DNA from: Deltaproteobacteria bacterium
GTDB taxonomy: Bacteria; UBA10199; JACPAL01; JACOUP01
Reading direction: 5' to 3'
Length of the DNA: 8,637 nucleotides
Assembly: GCA_030649435.1 (NCBI GenBank)
Contig: JAUSKE010000021.1
Location: 1-8,637 of the forward strand
Part shown: piece by piece, positions 1 through 6,465 of the stretch
Numbering within the stretch: the stretch's first letter is position 1
Layout of the letters: every line of letters begins with the position of its first letter
Made by a program: the position numbers and the translations under genes
The notes under the pieces: model-generated
Told to the model about the DNA's origin: nothing
The model's database searches: none
The model's input: the letters and a program-made list of their open reading frames with translations, nothing else

Positions 1-521
1 AGGTGACAGCAATCCACAAAGCAAACATCATGAAACTCTCGGATGGACTTTTTTTGGATTGCGCCCGGCAGGTGGCGAAGAAGTATCCCAAGGTCCATTA
101 TGAAGAATTGATCGTCGATAACGCCTGCATGCAACTCGTCCTCAATGCGTCACGGTTTGATATCCTTCTCCTCGAAAATCTTTATGGGGATATTATTTCT
201 GATCTCGCGGCCGGTCTTATCGGCGGGCTCGGGCTTGTTCCGGGGGGGAATATAGGAGAATCCGGCGCGCTCTTCGAGGCGGTTCACGGGAGTGCCCCGG
301 ACATCGCTGGTAAAAAAAAGGCGAACCCGGTGGCGATCATCCTTTCTGCTGCAATGATGCTTGATTATTTGGGAGAGAAAAAAGCGGCCGGTCAGGTGCG
401 ACGGGCGGTGGAAAAAGTGCTCACCCAGAAAAAGTTCAGGACGCCCGACCTTGGGGGCAAGGCAACAACGGACGAGGTTGGAGAAGCTCTTGTTAAGGCC
501 ATAAAAGTAGCGAGGCGCTGA
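1..521 (+). CDS. NAD(P)-dependent isocitrate dehydrogenase-type decarboxylating dehydrogenase, 3' part
   Basis: C-terminal 173 residues or so of a beta-decarboxylating dehydrogenase (isocitrate/isopropylmalate dehydrogenase family); the 5' end lies outside the window. Visible family landmarks are HKANIMKLSDGLFL, the metal-binding VDNACMQLV segment, NLYGDIISDLAAGLIGGLG with the second set of metal-binding aspartates, the GNIGE turn and the AVHGSAPDIAGK cofactor loop, then ANP and a C-terminal helix pair. HKANIMKLSDGLFL resembles mitochondrial-type NAD isocitrate dehydrogenase and homoisocitrate dehydrogenase rather than LeuB, which usually has a VDKANVL-like segment. The expected reaction is isocitrate to 2-oxoglutarate in the cytoplasmic TCA cycle. 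The substrate-deciding N-terminal half is missing, so homoisocitrate or isopropylmalate activity cannot be excluded. The last 29 bp overlap the end of the convergent kinase-like gene. Confidence 0.88.
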   Translation, partial: VTAIHKANIMKLSDGLFLDCARQVAKKYPKVHYEELIVDNACMQLVLNASRFDILLLENLYGDIISDLAAGLIGGLGLVPGGNIGESGALFEAVHGSAPDIAGKKKANPVAIILSAAMMLDYLGEKKAAGQVRRAVEKVLTQKKFRTPDLGGKATTDEVGEALVKAIKVARR

Positions 522-1077
522 ACGAAACGCCCAACGGGATCAAAAAATTATCCCAATCACGGATGGGGAATGACTCCAGCACCATCCCAATCACCGCAAG
601 TGGCAGGGCAATCCAGAAAGGAACGTAAAAGAGCGTCGCTAGGAGCGCCGTCGTAAAATAGGCGGCTGAGCCAAGGTAGCTTTTGTGCGACGAGTAGAAA
701 ATTTTAGTTTCCCCCCACCGTCTGCCGACTAGGGCGGCGGCGGTGTCAGCAAGACAGGCATGGATTAACCCACAGGCGGTCGCCGGATAAATAAAGAACG
801 AGATGGAGAGCATGATGCCAACGGCAAGCAGTGGGGCGGCCCAGCTGATCGTTTTCATTTCGGAGGCCCGTTTGCAGGCGTGCACCCATTGGGAAACGAA
901 CCGGATCTCTTTCCTCCTGATTCGTAAAAGTTCCACAATCAGATAAAAAACAGAAGCGGCAGCAAGCCCCCAAACCACAAAAAGAGAAAAACGAAAAAGG
1001 AACGGAAGCAGGAGTAGCCCGGAGAGGTGCACTAATTTGCGAGGGGCTTCTTCGAAAATCTGTTTGGCTTGTATCAT
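493..1077 (-). CDS. CTP-dependent lipid kinase-like membrane protein (dolichol/phytol/diacylglycerol kinase family)
   Basis: A 194-residue polytopic membrane protein. It shows the signature of the SEC59/DGK1/VTE5 group, whose members phosphorylate a lipid alcohol (dolichol, phytol or diacylglycerol) with CTP. Landmarks are an N-terminal EAPRKLVHLSG (conserved RKxxH, residues 11-20), LADTAAALVGRRWG around D111, KSYLGS (K132-S137), and near the C-terminus LESF followed by DWDNFLIPL (D176-N177), which resembles the family's VE...DN..IPL. Hydrophobic segments occur near residues 19-50, 79-115, 139-166 and 178-193. The ATG at 1077 has no good Shine-Dalgarno (SD) sequence. The gene lies 71 bp downstream of the PAP2 gene in the same direction and may be the last gene of that operon, or may be expressed from the AT-rich gap. 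The substrate is unknown; family membership is fairly certain. Its 3' end overlaps the convergent dehydrogenase gene. Confidence 0.75.
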   Translation of the reverse strand: MIQAKQIFEEAPRKLVHLSGLLLLPFLFRFSLFVVWGLAAASVFYLIVELLRIRRKEIRFVSQWVHACKRASEMKTISWAAPLLAVGIMLSISFFIYPATACGLIHACLADTAAALVGRRWGETKIFYSSHKSYLGSAAYFTTALLATLFYVPFWIALPLAVIGMVLESFPIRDWDNFLIPLGVSFSASLLLWP

Positions 1078-1120
1078 TTTACCAGTCAGTTCATTAATTT
1101 CTATTCATAAGGCCTGACAG

Positions 1121-1154
1121 TACTAAGGAGTTTATATTTATATTCTCCTTAGTA
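1121..1154 (-). promoter_or_regulatory. Perfect 10-bp inverted repeat at the PAP2 stop codon, AT-rich loop
   Basis: TACTAAGGAG (1121-1130) and its exact reverse complement CTCCTTAGTA (1145-1154) flank a 14-nt loop made only of A and T. The right arm covers the TAA stop codon of the PAP2 gene (1149-1151). Read on the minus strand the first arm carries AAGGAG, an SD-like core, and the loop carries two successive TATAAA hexamers (1137-1142 and 1131-1136) that resemble -10 boxes. No run of T follows on either strand, so it is not a typical intrinsic terminator. It could be an intercistronic RNA-stability hairpin, an operator, or a promoter region for the kinase-like gene. The inverted repeat is directly visible; its role is inferred. 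Confidence 0.55.
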
Positions 1155-1946
1155 AAAGAATCGACTGACGGCGATCCCCCAGCCTCCGGCAACCGGTTGA
1201 GGGGTGATGAAAAATTGTGGTTTTTCCTTTTTGTGAAACCTGCCAGTCCCCATAGCGAAGGCGGTGCCAATCGTTGCTCCAAAAAGAACGTCTGAAGCAA
1301 AATGTTTATTGTCGTCCAGCCGGGATAGGGCAACGAGGGAGGCAACGGCATAGGCGGGGATTCCGGCCCAGGGGCCATAAATTTCAGTGATACCGGTGGC
1401 CATGGCAAAGCTTCCGGCGGCGTGGCCGGAGGGAAAGGAAGCACTGTCAGAACCATCGGGGCGTTCTCGTTGTGTCGTGTATTTTAACGTGAGTGTCATG
1501 ACTTCGGTCAAGAGGAGCGATTCAATCAAAACTTCCCCCAAGAGAGCCAATTTATCTTCATGAAAGAGACGACCGGTGGCATAAGTCGCGAGGGCGAGCC
1601 CCCCCAAGGTATAAACCTGCCCCACCTGGTTGAAGAAACCGGTTGTTTCACCGAGCGGGTCGTGGCGGGGCCCTAACGATTGCTGCCACGAATCATCTTG
1701 AGGGGAAGCGATACTGGTGATCGCCCCTCCCGACAACCAGACGAGAATTACAGGGCTGATGAAAGTTTCTTTTAAGTCGTGCCCCAGATGGCGTGGCATC
1801 TCTTCGAAAAACCAGTGAGAGGCCTTTTCGGAACGGGCGACATATTTTTCTTCAGGTGGGTGATTCACCCGAGATTCGTTGGCGATAGCAACAGTTGAAG
1901 TGAGGAGAAGCAAAAGGAGTCCCGTTTTGACGGCACGAAAAATCAT
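1149..1946 (-). CDS. Exported PAP2-family phosphatase
   Basis: A 265-residue phosphatase of the PAP2 (type 2 phosphatidic acid phosphatase) superfamily. All three catalytic motifs are intact: K155-x6-R162-P163 (KYTTQRERP), P172-S-G-H175 and S208-R-x5-H215-x3-D219 (SRLDDNKHFASD). In this family the second histidine is the nucleophile and the first the general acid. The N-terminus (residues 1-23, positive charge, five leucines in a row, VAIANES) looks like a Sec signal peptide. Hydrophobic stretches near 63-80, 112-124, 135-152 and 175-235 suggest membrane association. Likely substrates are lipid phosphates such as undecaprenyl pyrophosphate, phosphatidate or phosphatidylglycerol phosphate on the periplasmic face; the sequence does not say which. 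The ATG overlaps the gltX stop codon (ATGA), and no SD is visible, so translational coupling is likely. The C-terminal tail ending in SRFFY has an aromatic terminus reminiscent of outer-membrane proteins, but no beta-barrel is apparent. Confidence 0.88.
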   Translation of the reverse strand: MIFRAVKTGLLLLLLTSTVAIANESRVNHPPEEKYVARSEKASHWFFEEMPRHLGHDLKETFISPVILVWLSGGAITSIASPQDDSWQQSLGPRHDPLGETTGFFNQVGQVYTLGGLALATYATGRLFHEDKLALLGEVLIESLLLTEVMTLTLKYTTQRERPDGSDSASFPSGHAAGSFAMATGITEIYGPWAGIPAYAVASLVALSRLDDNKHFASDVLFGATIGTAFAMGTGRFHKKEKPQFFITPQPVAGGWGIAVSRFFY

Positions 1947-3334
1947 GGAACAAGCGCTCTATCCAGTCGGGTGAGCGTTCGAACTTTACCGAGGAGGGCC
2001 ATCACCTCAAAGATGCCGGGGCTGATGGTACCACCAGTCAGGGCGACACGCATCGGTTGGGCCAAGTCCCCCATCTTTTTTCCGGTTTCACCGAGTGTTT
2101 CTTCGAAGGCCTGTTTCAGCCTCTCTTCGGTAAAATTTTCAACGGCGCCCAGTTTCTCATGGAGTTTTTTCAATAGTTCGATCTGGTTCGGTGCAAGAAA
2201 TTTGGCCCGCGCCTGTGGGTCGATGACAATTTCCTCTTTAAAGTAAAAACCGGTCCCCTGAACCAGCTCGGTCAAAAGCTTTGCTTTTTCTTTGCAACTT
2301 CCCAAGGCGGCACCAGCAGCTTCAGCATCCTTAACAATAAAACCGGCCTTATCTAAAAAGGGGCGGGCGAGGGTGAGTAGTTCCGCATTTGTTTTTTCCT
2401 TGATGTAATGGCTGTTGACCCAAAGGAGTTTTTCCGGATTAAAAATGCCGCCCGACTTGCCGACCGCCTCGATCGAAAATTTTTGAACCAGCTCTTCGCG
2501 AGAAAAGATCTCATCATCCCCATGAGACCAACCGAGACGGACAAGAAAATTGATCAGTGCCTCTGGCAGATACCCCTGTTCACGGTATTCCAGAACGGAT
2601 GTCGCCCCGTGCCGTTTAGAGAGACGGGCCTTGTCGGCCCCGAGGATCATCGGCAGATGGGCGAAAGCTGGAATCGGGTAACCGAAGACGGAATAGAGCT
2701 GAATCTGTCGTGGACTGTTGTTTAAGTGATCGTCGCCGCGAATGACGTGAGAAATTTTCATCGCCACATCATCGACGACAACACAAAGATTGTAAGTCGG
2801 GGTCCCATCGGTTCGCTGGATGACGAGATCATCCATCTCTTCGTTGTTAAAAGTGACGCTCCCCTTGATCAGGTCGTTAACGACCGTTTGCCCTGAGCTT
2901 TCGGCCAGAAAACGGATGCAGTACGGTTTATCCAGATTTTGATCAACCGATCGGCACTGCCGGTCATATTTTGGTTTTTCCCCTTTGGCCAAGAGCAGTT
3001 TTCTTTTTTGCTCCAGAATCTCGGTGGTGCAGTAACAACGGTAGGTACGTCCCTGTTTCAGGAGTTTTTCGATATGTTCTTTGTAAGTCTCGATCCGTTC
3101 CATCTGGTAATAGGGGCCTTCGTCCCAATCCAAGCCCAACCATTCCAGTCCCTCGAGGATCGAGTGGATATACTCCTGGGTCGATCGTTCGCGATCGGTA
3201 TCTTCGATCCGGAGGATCATGGTCCCCTTTGTTTTTCGGGCGAAGAGCCAGTTAAAGAGGGCGGTGCGGGCCCCTCCAATATGGAGGTTGCCAGTGGGCG
3301 ATGGGGCAAAACGGAAACGGAATCCTTCTGACAT
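1943..3334 (-). CDS. gltX: Glutamyl-tRNA synthetase
   Basis: A 463-residue class I aminoacyl-tRNA synthetase that charges tRNA-Glu with glutamate using ATP in the cytoplasm. It shows the HIGH-type motif in FAPSPTGNLHIGGARTALFN (residues 9-28) and the KMSKS-type loop as ADKARLSKRHG. A zinc-binding pattern C-x-C-x24-C is intact in CYCTTEIL...YDRQC, matching the cysteine spacing of E. coli GltX. VIRGDDHLNNSPRQIQLY is the typical active-site segment. Length is normal for the bacterial enzyme. The ATG at 3334 lies 5 bp after the ilvC stop; a weak AAGGA is about 14 nt upstream, so translation is probably coupled to ilvC. Whether it is discriminating or also charges tRNA-Gln cannot be decided here; no gatCAB genes are in the window. 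Confidence 0.97.
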   Translation of the reverse strand: MSEGFRFRFAPSPTGNLHIGGARTALFNWLFARKTKGTMILRIEDTDRERSTQEYIHSILEGLEWLGLDWDEGPYYQMERIETYKEHIEKLLKQGRTYRCYCTTEILEQKRKLLLAKGEKPKYDRQCRSVDQNLDKPYCIRFLAESSGQTVVNDLIKGSVTFNNEEMDDLVIQRTDGTPTYNLCVVVDDVAMKISHVIRGDDHLNNSPRQIQLYSVFGYPIPAFAHLPMILGADKARLSKRHGATSVLEYREQGYLPEALINFLVRLGWSHGDDEIFSREELVQKFSIEAVGKSGGIFNPEKLLWVNSHYIKEKTNAELLTLARPFLDKAGFIVKDAEAAGAALGSCKEKAKLLTELVQGTGFYFKEEIVIDPQARAKFLAPNQIELLKKLHEKLGAVENFTEERLKQAFEETLGETGKKMGDLAQPMRVALTGGTISPGIFEVMALLGKVRTLTRLDRALVP

Positions 3335-3339
3335 TATCT

Positions 3340-4359
3340 TTATTGCTGTTCCTTTTTTTGAACGGAGCCCTGGAGCCAGGGCATCATGTTACGGAGTTGT
3401 TCACCAACCCTCTCAATCAATGACTTGGGGGTCTGTTCGCGGTGCCGTCGCATCGTTGGATTTCCCTTTTCGCACTCATCGATATATTCCTTGGCGAAGG
3501 AACCATTTTGAATTTCTTTCAAAATATTTTCCATCTCTTTTTTTGTAGCGGCATTGATGATTCGAGCGCCGCGGCTGTAGTCGCCGTACTCGGCAGTGTT
3601 GGAGATCGAATAGCGCATATTCGAGAAACCGCCATTATAAAGGAGATCGACAATTAGTTTTAGTTCATGGAGACACTCGAAGTAAGCGATCTCTGGTTGG
3701 TAGCCGGCCTTAACCAAGGTTTCAAAGCCGGCCTGAATGAGGCTCGATGTCCCGCCGCACAAAACGGCCTGTTCGCCAAAGAGATCGGTCTCTGTTTCTT
3801 CCTTAAAGGTTGTTTCCAAGACGCCGCCGCGCCCACCACCAATCCCCTTGGCGTAGGCGAGGCCGATCTCCTTCGCCTTGCCGCTGGCATTCTGACCGAC
3901 CGCAATCAGGCAGGGGACCCCTTGGCCATCTTTAAACTGGGAACGAACAAGGTGACCCGGTCCTTTCGGGGCGATCAGGATGCAATCAAGGTCAGCACGG
4001 GGGACGACCCGTTTGAAGTGGACGTTAAATCCATGGGCAAAAAAGAGCGCCGAACCTTTTTTAAGATTTTTCTCCAAGTGATTATCCCAGAGTTTCTTTT
4101 GATCTTCGTCCGGGATGACGATCATCGCGACATCTGCCTTTTTAGAAATTTCATCGGCATCTGTTGTTGTCTTGAGTCCAGCCACCTCAGCCCGTTTAAG
4201 GCTTTTGCTCCCAGACCGGAGACAGACCGTGACGTCATAACCGCTCTCTTTTAAATTGAGGGCGTGGGCATGTCCCTGAGAACCGTACCCGAAGATGACG
4301 ATCTTTTTCCCTTTTAAGAGGGAGGGGTCAGCGTCTTTGTCGTAGTAGATCTTGGCCAT
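3340..4359 (-). CDS. ilvC: Ketol-acid reductoisomerase (class I, NADPH type)
   Basis: A 339-residue enzyme that converts 2-acetolactate, or 2-aceto-2-hydroxybutyrate, to the dihydroxy acid in valine, leucine and isoleucine synthesis. The N-terminus [19 protein letters not shown] is the classic IlvC start, so I use the ATG at 4359 and not the in-frame GTG at 4392. The Rossmann motif is [20 protein letters not shown]. The following loop, [12 protein letters not shown], has the Arg and Ser residues typical of NADPH use. The catalytic part contains [23 protein letters not shown], the metal-binding [12 protein letters not shown] and the downstream [13 protein letters not shown]. Length fits class I. 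It begins 10 bp after the budA stop and ends 5 bp before gltX. Oddly, the position expected for an SD holds CTCCTT, an anti-SD-like sequence, which suggests reinitiation after budA. Confidence 0.97.
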   Translation of the reverse strand: MAKIYYDKDADPSLLKGKKIVIFGYGSQGHAHALNLKESGYDVTVCLRSGSKSLKRAEVAGLKTTTDADEISKKADVAMIVIPDEDQKKLWDNHLEKNLKKGSALFFAHGFNVHFKRVVPRADLDCILIAPKGPGHLVRSQFKDGQGVPCLIAVGQNASGKAKEIGLAYAKGIGGGRGGVLETTFKEETETDLFGEQAVLCGGTSSLIQAGFETLVKAGYQPEIAYFECLHELKLIVDLLYNGGFSNMRYSISNTAEYGDYSRGARIINAATKKEMENILKEIQNGSFAKEYIDECEKGNPTMRRHREQTPKSLIERVGEQLRNMMPWLQGSVQKKEQQ

Positions 4360-4369
4360 ATTAAGGAGA

Positions 4370-5116
4370 TTAGTGACCCTTGGGTGAACCACCCTTGGGT
4401 TGAGTCAGGTTGTTCTGCATTGTTTCGTCAAGGGTGACACTGATACTCGAACTCTGGAGTTCAAGGACATGCCCGCCGCTCTTCTTGTCTTCGGTGATAA
4501 AGTGAAAGTGATACCCAGGAAAGTTGACACCGGAGGCTGATTCAGGGGCCCAAAAGCCGACAAGGGTCCCCTTGACGTCACGGAGGTCAAAAATCTTCTG
4601 GTCTTGGCCCACGTCGGCCAAAGGACGATACGGCTTTTTTTGTGCCGGGATGCTTCGGGTCTTGACCGACTTGAAGGTCCCATCGATCTTGATAGCGTAA
4701 AAGGCCTGCTTATTAAGGAGGAGGCTATCCAAAAAGGCGTTCAGTTGTTGAAAGTTAAAACCTTGATCGGTCGAGGCTTTTTTATCCGCCTCAAAAAAGG
4801 TGACGGTGGCAAAGGGGGTTTTTGCCGATTCGCTCGAGACGATGATGCTCCCATCCCCTTTGATCTGGTAGAAGGTCCCATCGAGGAGGATCATCTCCCC
4901 ATCCAGTTTGTCAAAGGCGCCAAGCCCAAAGTTGCCATGCTTCTTGACTTCACGAAGGGTCACCTTGCCATCGTAACGGCCGGCGCTCAAGGCATCGAGT
5001 CGGCTAGTCTGGTAAATTAGTTCTTGATCAACCTCTTTATCAGAGGCGGTGTAACCGTTGGAAACAAGGCCGATAACAGAGAGGGTAAGGATGAGACCTG
5101 AAAGAAGTTTCTTCAT
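4370..5116 (-). CDS. budA: Alpha-acetolactate decarboxylase with signal peptide
   Basis: A 248-residue acetolactate decarboxylase, which converts 2-acetolactate to acetoin and CO2. Zinc ligands are visible as H203-x-H205 (YHFHFI) and H216 (GGHVLEL); the spacing of 2 and 11 equals that of the Brevibacillus brevis enzyme (H194, H196, H207). [10 protein letters not shown] carries the conserved glutamate (E74), and VKTRSIPAQ the conserved arginine (R154). I could not confidently place the C-terminal catalytic glutamate. Residues 1-24 (MKK, then a hydrophobic core ending GYTA before SDKE) look like a Sec signal peptide without a lipobox, so the enzyme is predicted outside the cytoplasm; exported family members are known. 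A strong SD precedes the ATG. The C-terminus repeats PKGGSPKGH, from a short DNA direct repeat. The gene is followed after 10 bp by ilvC, which uses the same substrate. Confidence 0.93.
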   Translation of the reverse strand: MKKLLSGLILTLSVIGLVSNGYTASDKEVDQELIYQTSRLDALSAGRYDGKVTLREVKKHGNFGLGAFDKLDGEMILLDGTFYQIKGDGSIIVSSESAKTPFATVTFFEADKKASTDQGFNFQQLNAFLDSLLLNKQAFYAIKIDGTFKSVKTRSIPAQKKPYRPLADVGQDQKIFDLRDVKGTLVGFWAPESASGVNFPGYHFHFITEDKKSGGHVLELQSSSISVTLDETMQNNLTQPKGGSPKGH

Positions 5117-5121
5117 AAGTG

Positions 5122-5129
5122 CCTCCTTT
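5122..5129 (-). promoter_or_regulatory. Strong Shine-Dalgarno of budA
   Basis: AAAGGAGG on the minus strand ends 5 nt before the budA ATG at 5116. It is the best ribosome binding site in the minus-strand run and fixes the budA start, whereas the genes downstream (ilvC, gltX, PAP2) lack comparable sites. Confidence 0.8.
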
Positions 5130-5168
5130 GTATGGGGATTGAAGTAACTTAACCTCTAGGGGATGGCA

Positions 5169-5174
5169 AGTATA
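5169..5174 (-). promoter_or_regulatory. Possible -10 box upstream of budA
   Basis: TATACT (minus strand) matches five of six bases of the sigma-70 -10 consensus. It sits in the 59-bp gap between marC and budA, 52 nt before the budA start codon. No good -35 is present at 16-18 nt upstream (ATGGCG or AATGGC), so the promoter is weak, activator-dependent or not real. If real, it would separate the budA operon from marC. Confidence 0.3.
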
Positions 5175-5175
5175 A

Positions 5176-5820
5176 TTAGGGAATGAGTCTCGCCATTTCC
5201 GGCAGGATATTTTTGATCCCGTCGATCACGAACTGGATGGCGACCACGGCGAGGATGAGCCCCATGATCCGGCTGACGACGCGGAGCCCGGTGATTTTGA
5301 GAATCCCCAAGAGCCGGACCGCATGGATCAGGACAAAATAGGTGATGATAAAGGCAATCGCCATGCAGGCGATGAGGATCAGTGTCTGCCACCAATGTTT
5401 GGTCCCGCCGGAGAGGACCATAATTGTGGTGATCGCCCCGGGACCAGAGAGGACTGGAATGGCGAGTGGCACCACGGCGATATCTTCTTTTTGGGCCCCT
5501 TCTTCGAACTCTTCTTCGGTCCCCTTCATCCGGACCTGGTACGATTGCAACATCTGCCAGGCGACCCCAAAGAGGAGAAAACCGCCGGCGATCCGGAAGG
5601 CACCGATGGTGATCCCGAAGATTTCAAAGAGAATATGACCCAAGAAGAAAAAGAAGAGGAGGACGCCGAAGGCAATCCGGCAAGCCTTGAGGGCCAGACG
5701 ACGACGCTCGACCGTTGGCCTCCCGAAACTGAGCGAGGCAAATATAGAAGCGGCCCCGATCGGGTTTAAGATAACCAAAATACTGGGAAAAACGAAAAAA
5801 AGGTACGATTTCCAGTCCAT
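5176..5820 (-). CDS. MarC-family integral membrane protein
   Basis: A 214-residue inner-membrane protein of the MarC (UPF0056) family, whose molecular function is not established; it was once linked to multiple antibiotic resistance and that link was not upheld. About six membrane segments are visible near residues 5-30, 45-67, 72-92, 116-137, 145-167 and 183-204. Family landmarks are LNPIGAASIF (18-27), FRIAGGFLLFGVAWQML (75-91), AVVPLAIPVLSGPGAITTIMVL (115-136) and VSRIMGLILAVVAIQFVIDGI (182-202). A charged cytoplasmic-type loop rich in Glu (99-113) lies between segments 3 and 4. The ATG at 5820 has only a weak AAGG upstream. It is the first minus-strand gene after the divergent 49-bp region shared with the TSP3-tail gene. 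It may be cotranscribed with budA, 59 bp downstream, but shows no functional link to it. Confidence 0.93.
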   Translation of the reverse strand: MDWKSYLFFVFPSILVILNPIGAASIFASLSFGRPTVERRRLALKACRIAFGVLLFFFFLGHILFEIFGITIGAFRIAGGFLLFGVAWQMLQSYQVRMKGTEEEFEEGAQKEDIAVVPLAIPVLSGPGAITTIMVLSGGTKHWWQTLILIACMAIAFIITYFVLIHAVRLLGILKITGLRVVSRIMGLILAVVAIQFVIDGIKNILPEMARLIP

Positions 5821-5861
5821 CCCGTAACCTTACACCAATCCTACAAAATCAGCAACTTTTT

Positions 5862-5869
5862 GGGGGAGG
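5862..5869 (+). promoter_or_regulatory. Shine-Dalgarno-like GGGGGAGG upstream of the TSP3-tail gene
   Basis: GGGGGAGG is the only strong ribosome binding site in front of the plus-strand gene. Its spacing is ideal (6 nt) for an ATG at 5876, in the frame that stops at 6103, but about 20 nt from the ATG at 5890 that opens the long frame. This mismatch is why the start of the downstream gene is uncertain. Confidence 0.5.
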
Positions 5870-5889
5870 ATGCCGATGAGTGAGGCATT

Positions 5890-6465
5890 ATGGGACTTTG
5901 TGTCGATGACTCTGGAAAAAGGATCGCTTGCCCCGCGCCACTCCTTCTTGCTGTCGCTGCGGACCCTGTCGGAGGGCCCTCTAGGAGCGGTACCCAACCT
6001 CTCCAGCTCGACCTTTCCCCTCCTGATACCCGCTGGAAAGGCTGGACCATTTTCGATTGGGGTCTTGGACTTGCCAATCTTGGTTGTGCCGCAGTCTCGA
6101 TAGTACGGGCCTCGCGCGATGATTCTCTTAAAGGGAAGGCTTTGATCATCCCAATCCTCTCCGGTGTCTTTGGAGCTGAGAAGGTGTTTGTGAAGGGGAT
6201 TGCCGGTGTTGAGTTTGGAACCGGCGGCGAAGTGGCCGATAATATTCTCAATGCCGGTGTTCTGGGTTATTGCGTTTACACCCAGGTTCAGTGGCATCCA
6301 AAACCGTCATCTGGCCCGATAGAAACCCCGAGAGATACCGATGGGGATGGGATCCCCGATTCTGAAGACAAGTGCCCGATGCAGGCGGGGGATGCGAAAG
6401 ACAACGGATGCCCTCGTGTGATCCCGCCAACACCGACAGAAGTTGGTGGTGGGCAATCAGATTAG
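5890..6465 (+). CDS. Unknown protein with a C-terminal thrombospondin type 3 repeat
   Basis: I do not recognise this 191-residue protein as a named family. Residues 149-160 followed by C162 (DTDGDGIPDSEDKCP) form one thrombospondin type 3 calcium-binding repeat, with a second cysteine at 174. Such repeats normally link an outer-membrane domain to an OmpA-like peptidoglycan-binding domain, but here only a short Pro/Gly-rich tail follows. The middle (50-136) contains WKGWTIFDWGLGLANLG and glycine-rich hydrophobic segments near 53-72, 84-103 and 117-131, suggesting membrane or envelope association. The N-terminus (1-24) has only a short hydrophobic patch, LLLAVAA, so a signal peptide is doubtful. 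The frame is closed upstream by TGA at 5881-5883, so ATG 5890 is the first standard start in frame. The good SD serves another frame, hence a frameshift or mis-start is possible. The gene ends 4 bp inside convergent panD. Confidence 0.6.
   Translation: MGLCVDDSGKRIACPAPLLLAVAADPVGGPSRSGTQPLQLDLSPPDTRWKGWTIFDWGLGLANLGCAAVSIVRASRDDSLKGKALIIPILSGVFGAEKVFVKGIAGVEFGTGGEVADNILNAGVLGYCVYTQVQWHPKPSSGPIETPRDTDGDGIPDSEDKCPMQAGDAKDNGCPRVIPPTPTEVGGGQSD

Noticed and set aside
1..521. Calling the first gene leuB (3-isopropylmalate dehydrogenase)
   Set aside because: The HKANIMKLSDGLFL segment fits isocitrate and homoisocitrate dehydrogenases better than LeuB. The substrate-specific half is outside the window, so no symbol is given.
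1121..1154. Hairpin as a Rho-independent terminator
   Set aside because: No T-tract follows on either strand, and the stem is only half GC.
1094..1456. Minus-strand 120-codon open frame overlapping the PAP2 3' end
   Set aside because: It is a proline-rich shadow of the PAP2 gene, whose catalytic motifs lie in the other frame.
3667..4254. 195-codon open frame antisense to ilvC, and similar long frames opposite gltX, budA and marC
   Set aside because: These mirror highly conserved genes on the other strand, show no domain or ribosome binding site, and are explained by codon bias.
4360..4392. GTG start for ilvC 33 nt upstream
   Set aside because: It would add 11 non-conserved residues and overlap budA. 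The sequence from ATG 4359 is the typical IlvC N-terminus.
4377..4400. Direct repeat ACCCTTGGGT twice at the budA 3' end
   Set aside because: It is real but only two short copies inside the coding region, giving PKGGSPKGH. It is more likely a local duplication than a regulatory element.
5830..6297. Minus-strand open frames of 155 and 136 codons opposite the TSP3-tail gene
   Set aside because: They are low-complexity, Pro/Ser/Arg-rich translations with no recognisable motif. The plus strand carries a clear TSP3 repeat over the same locus.
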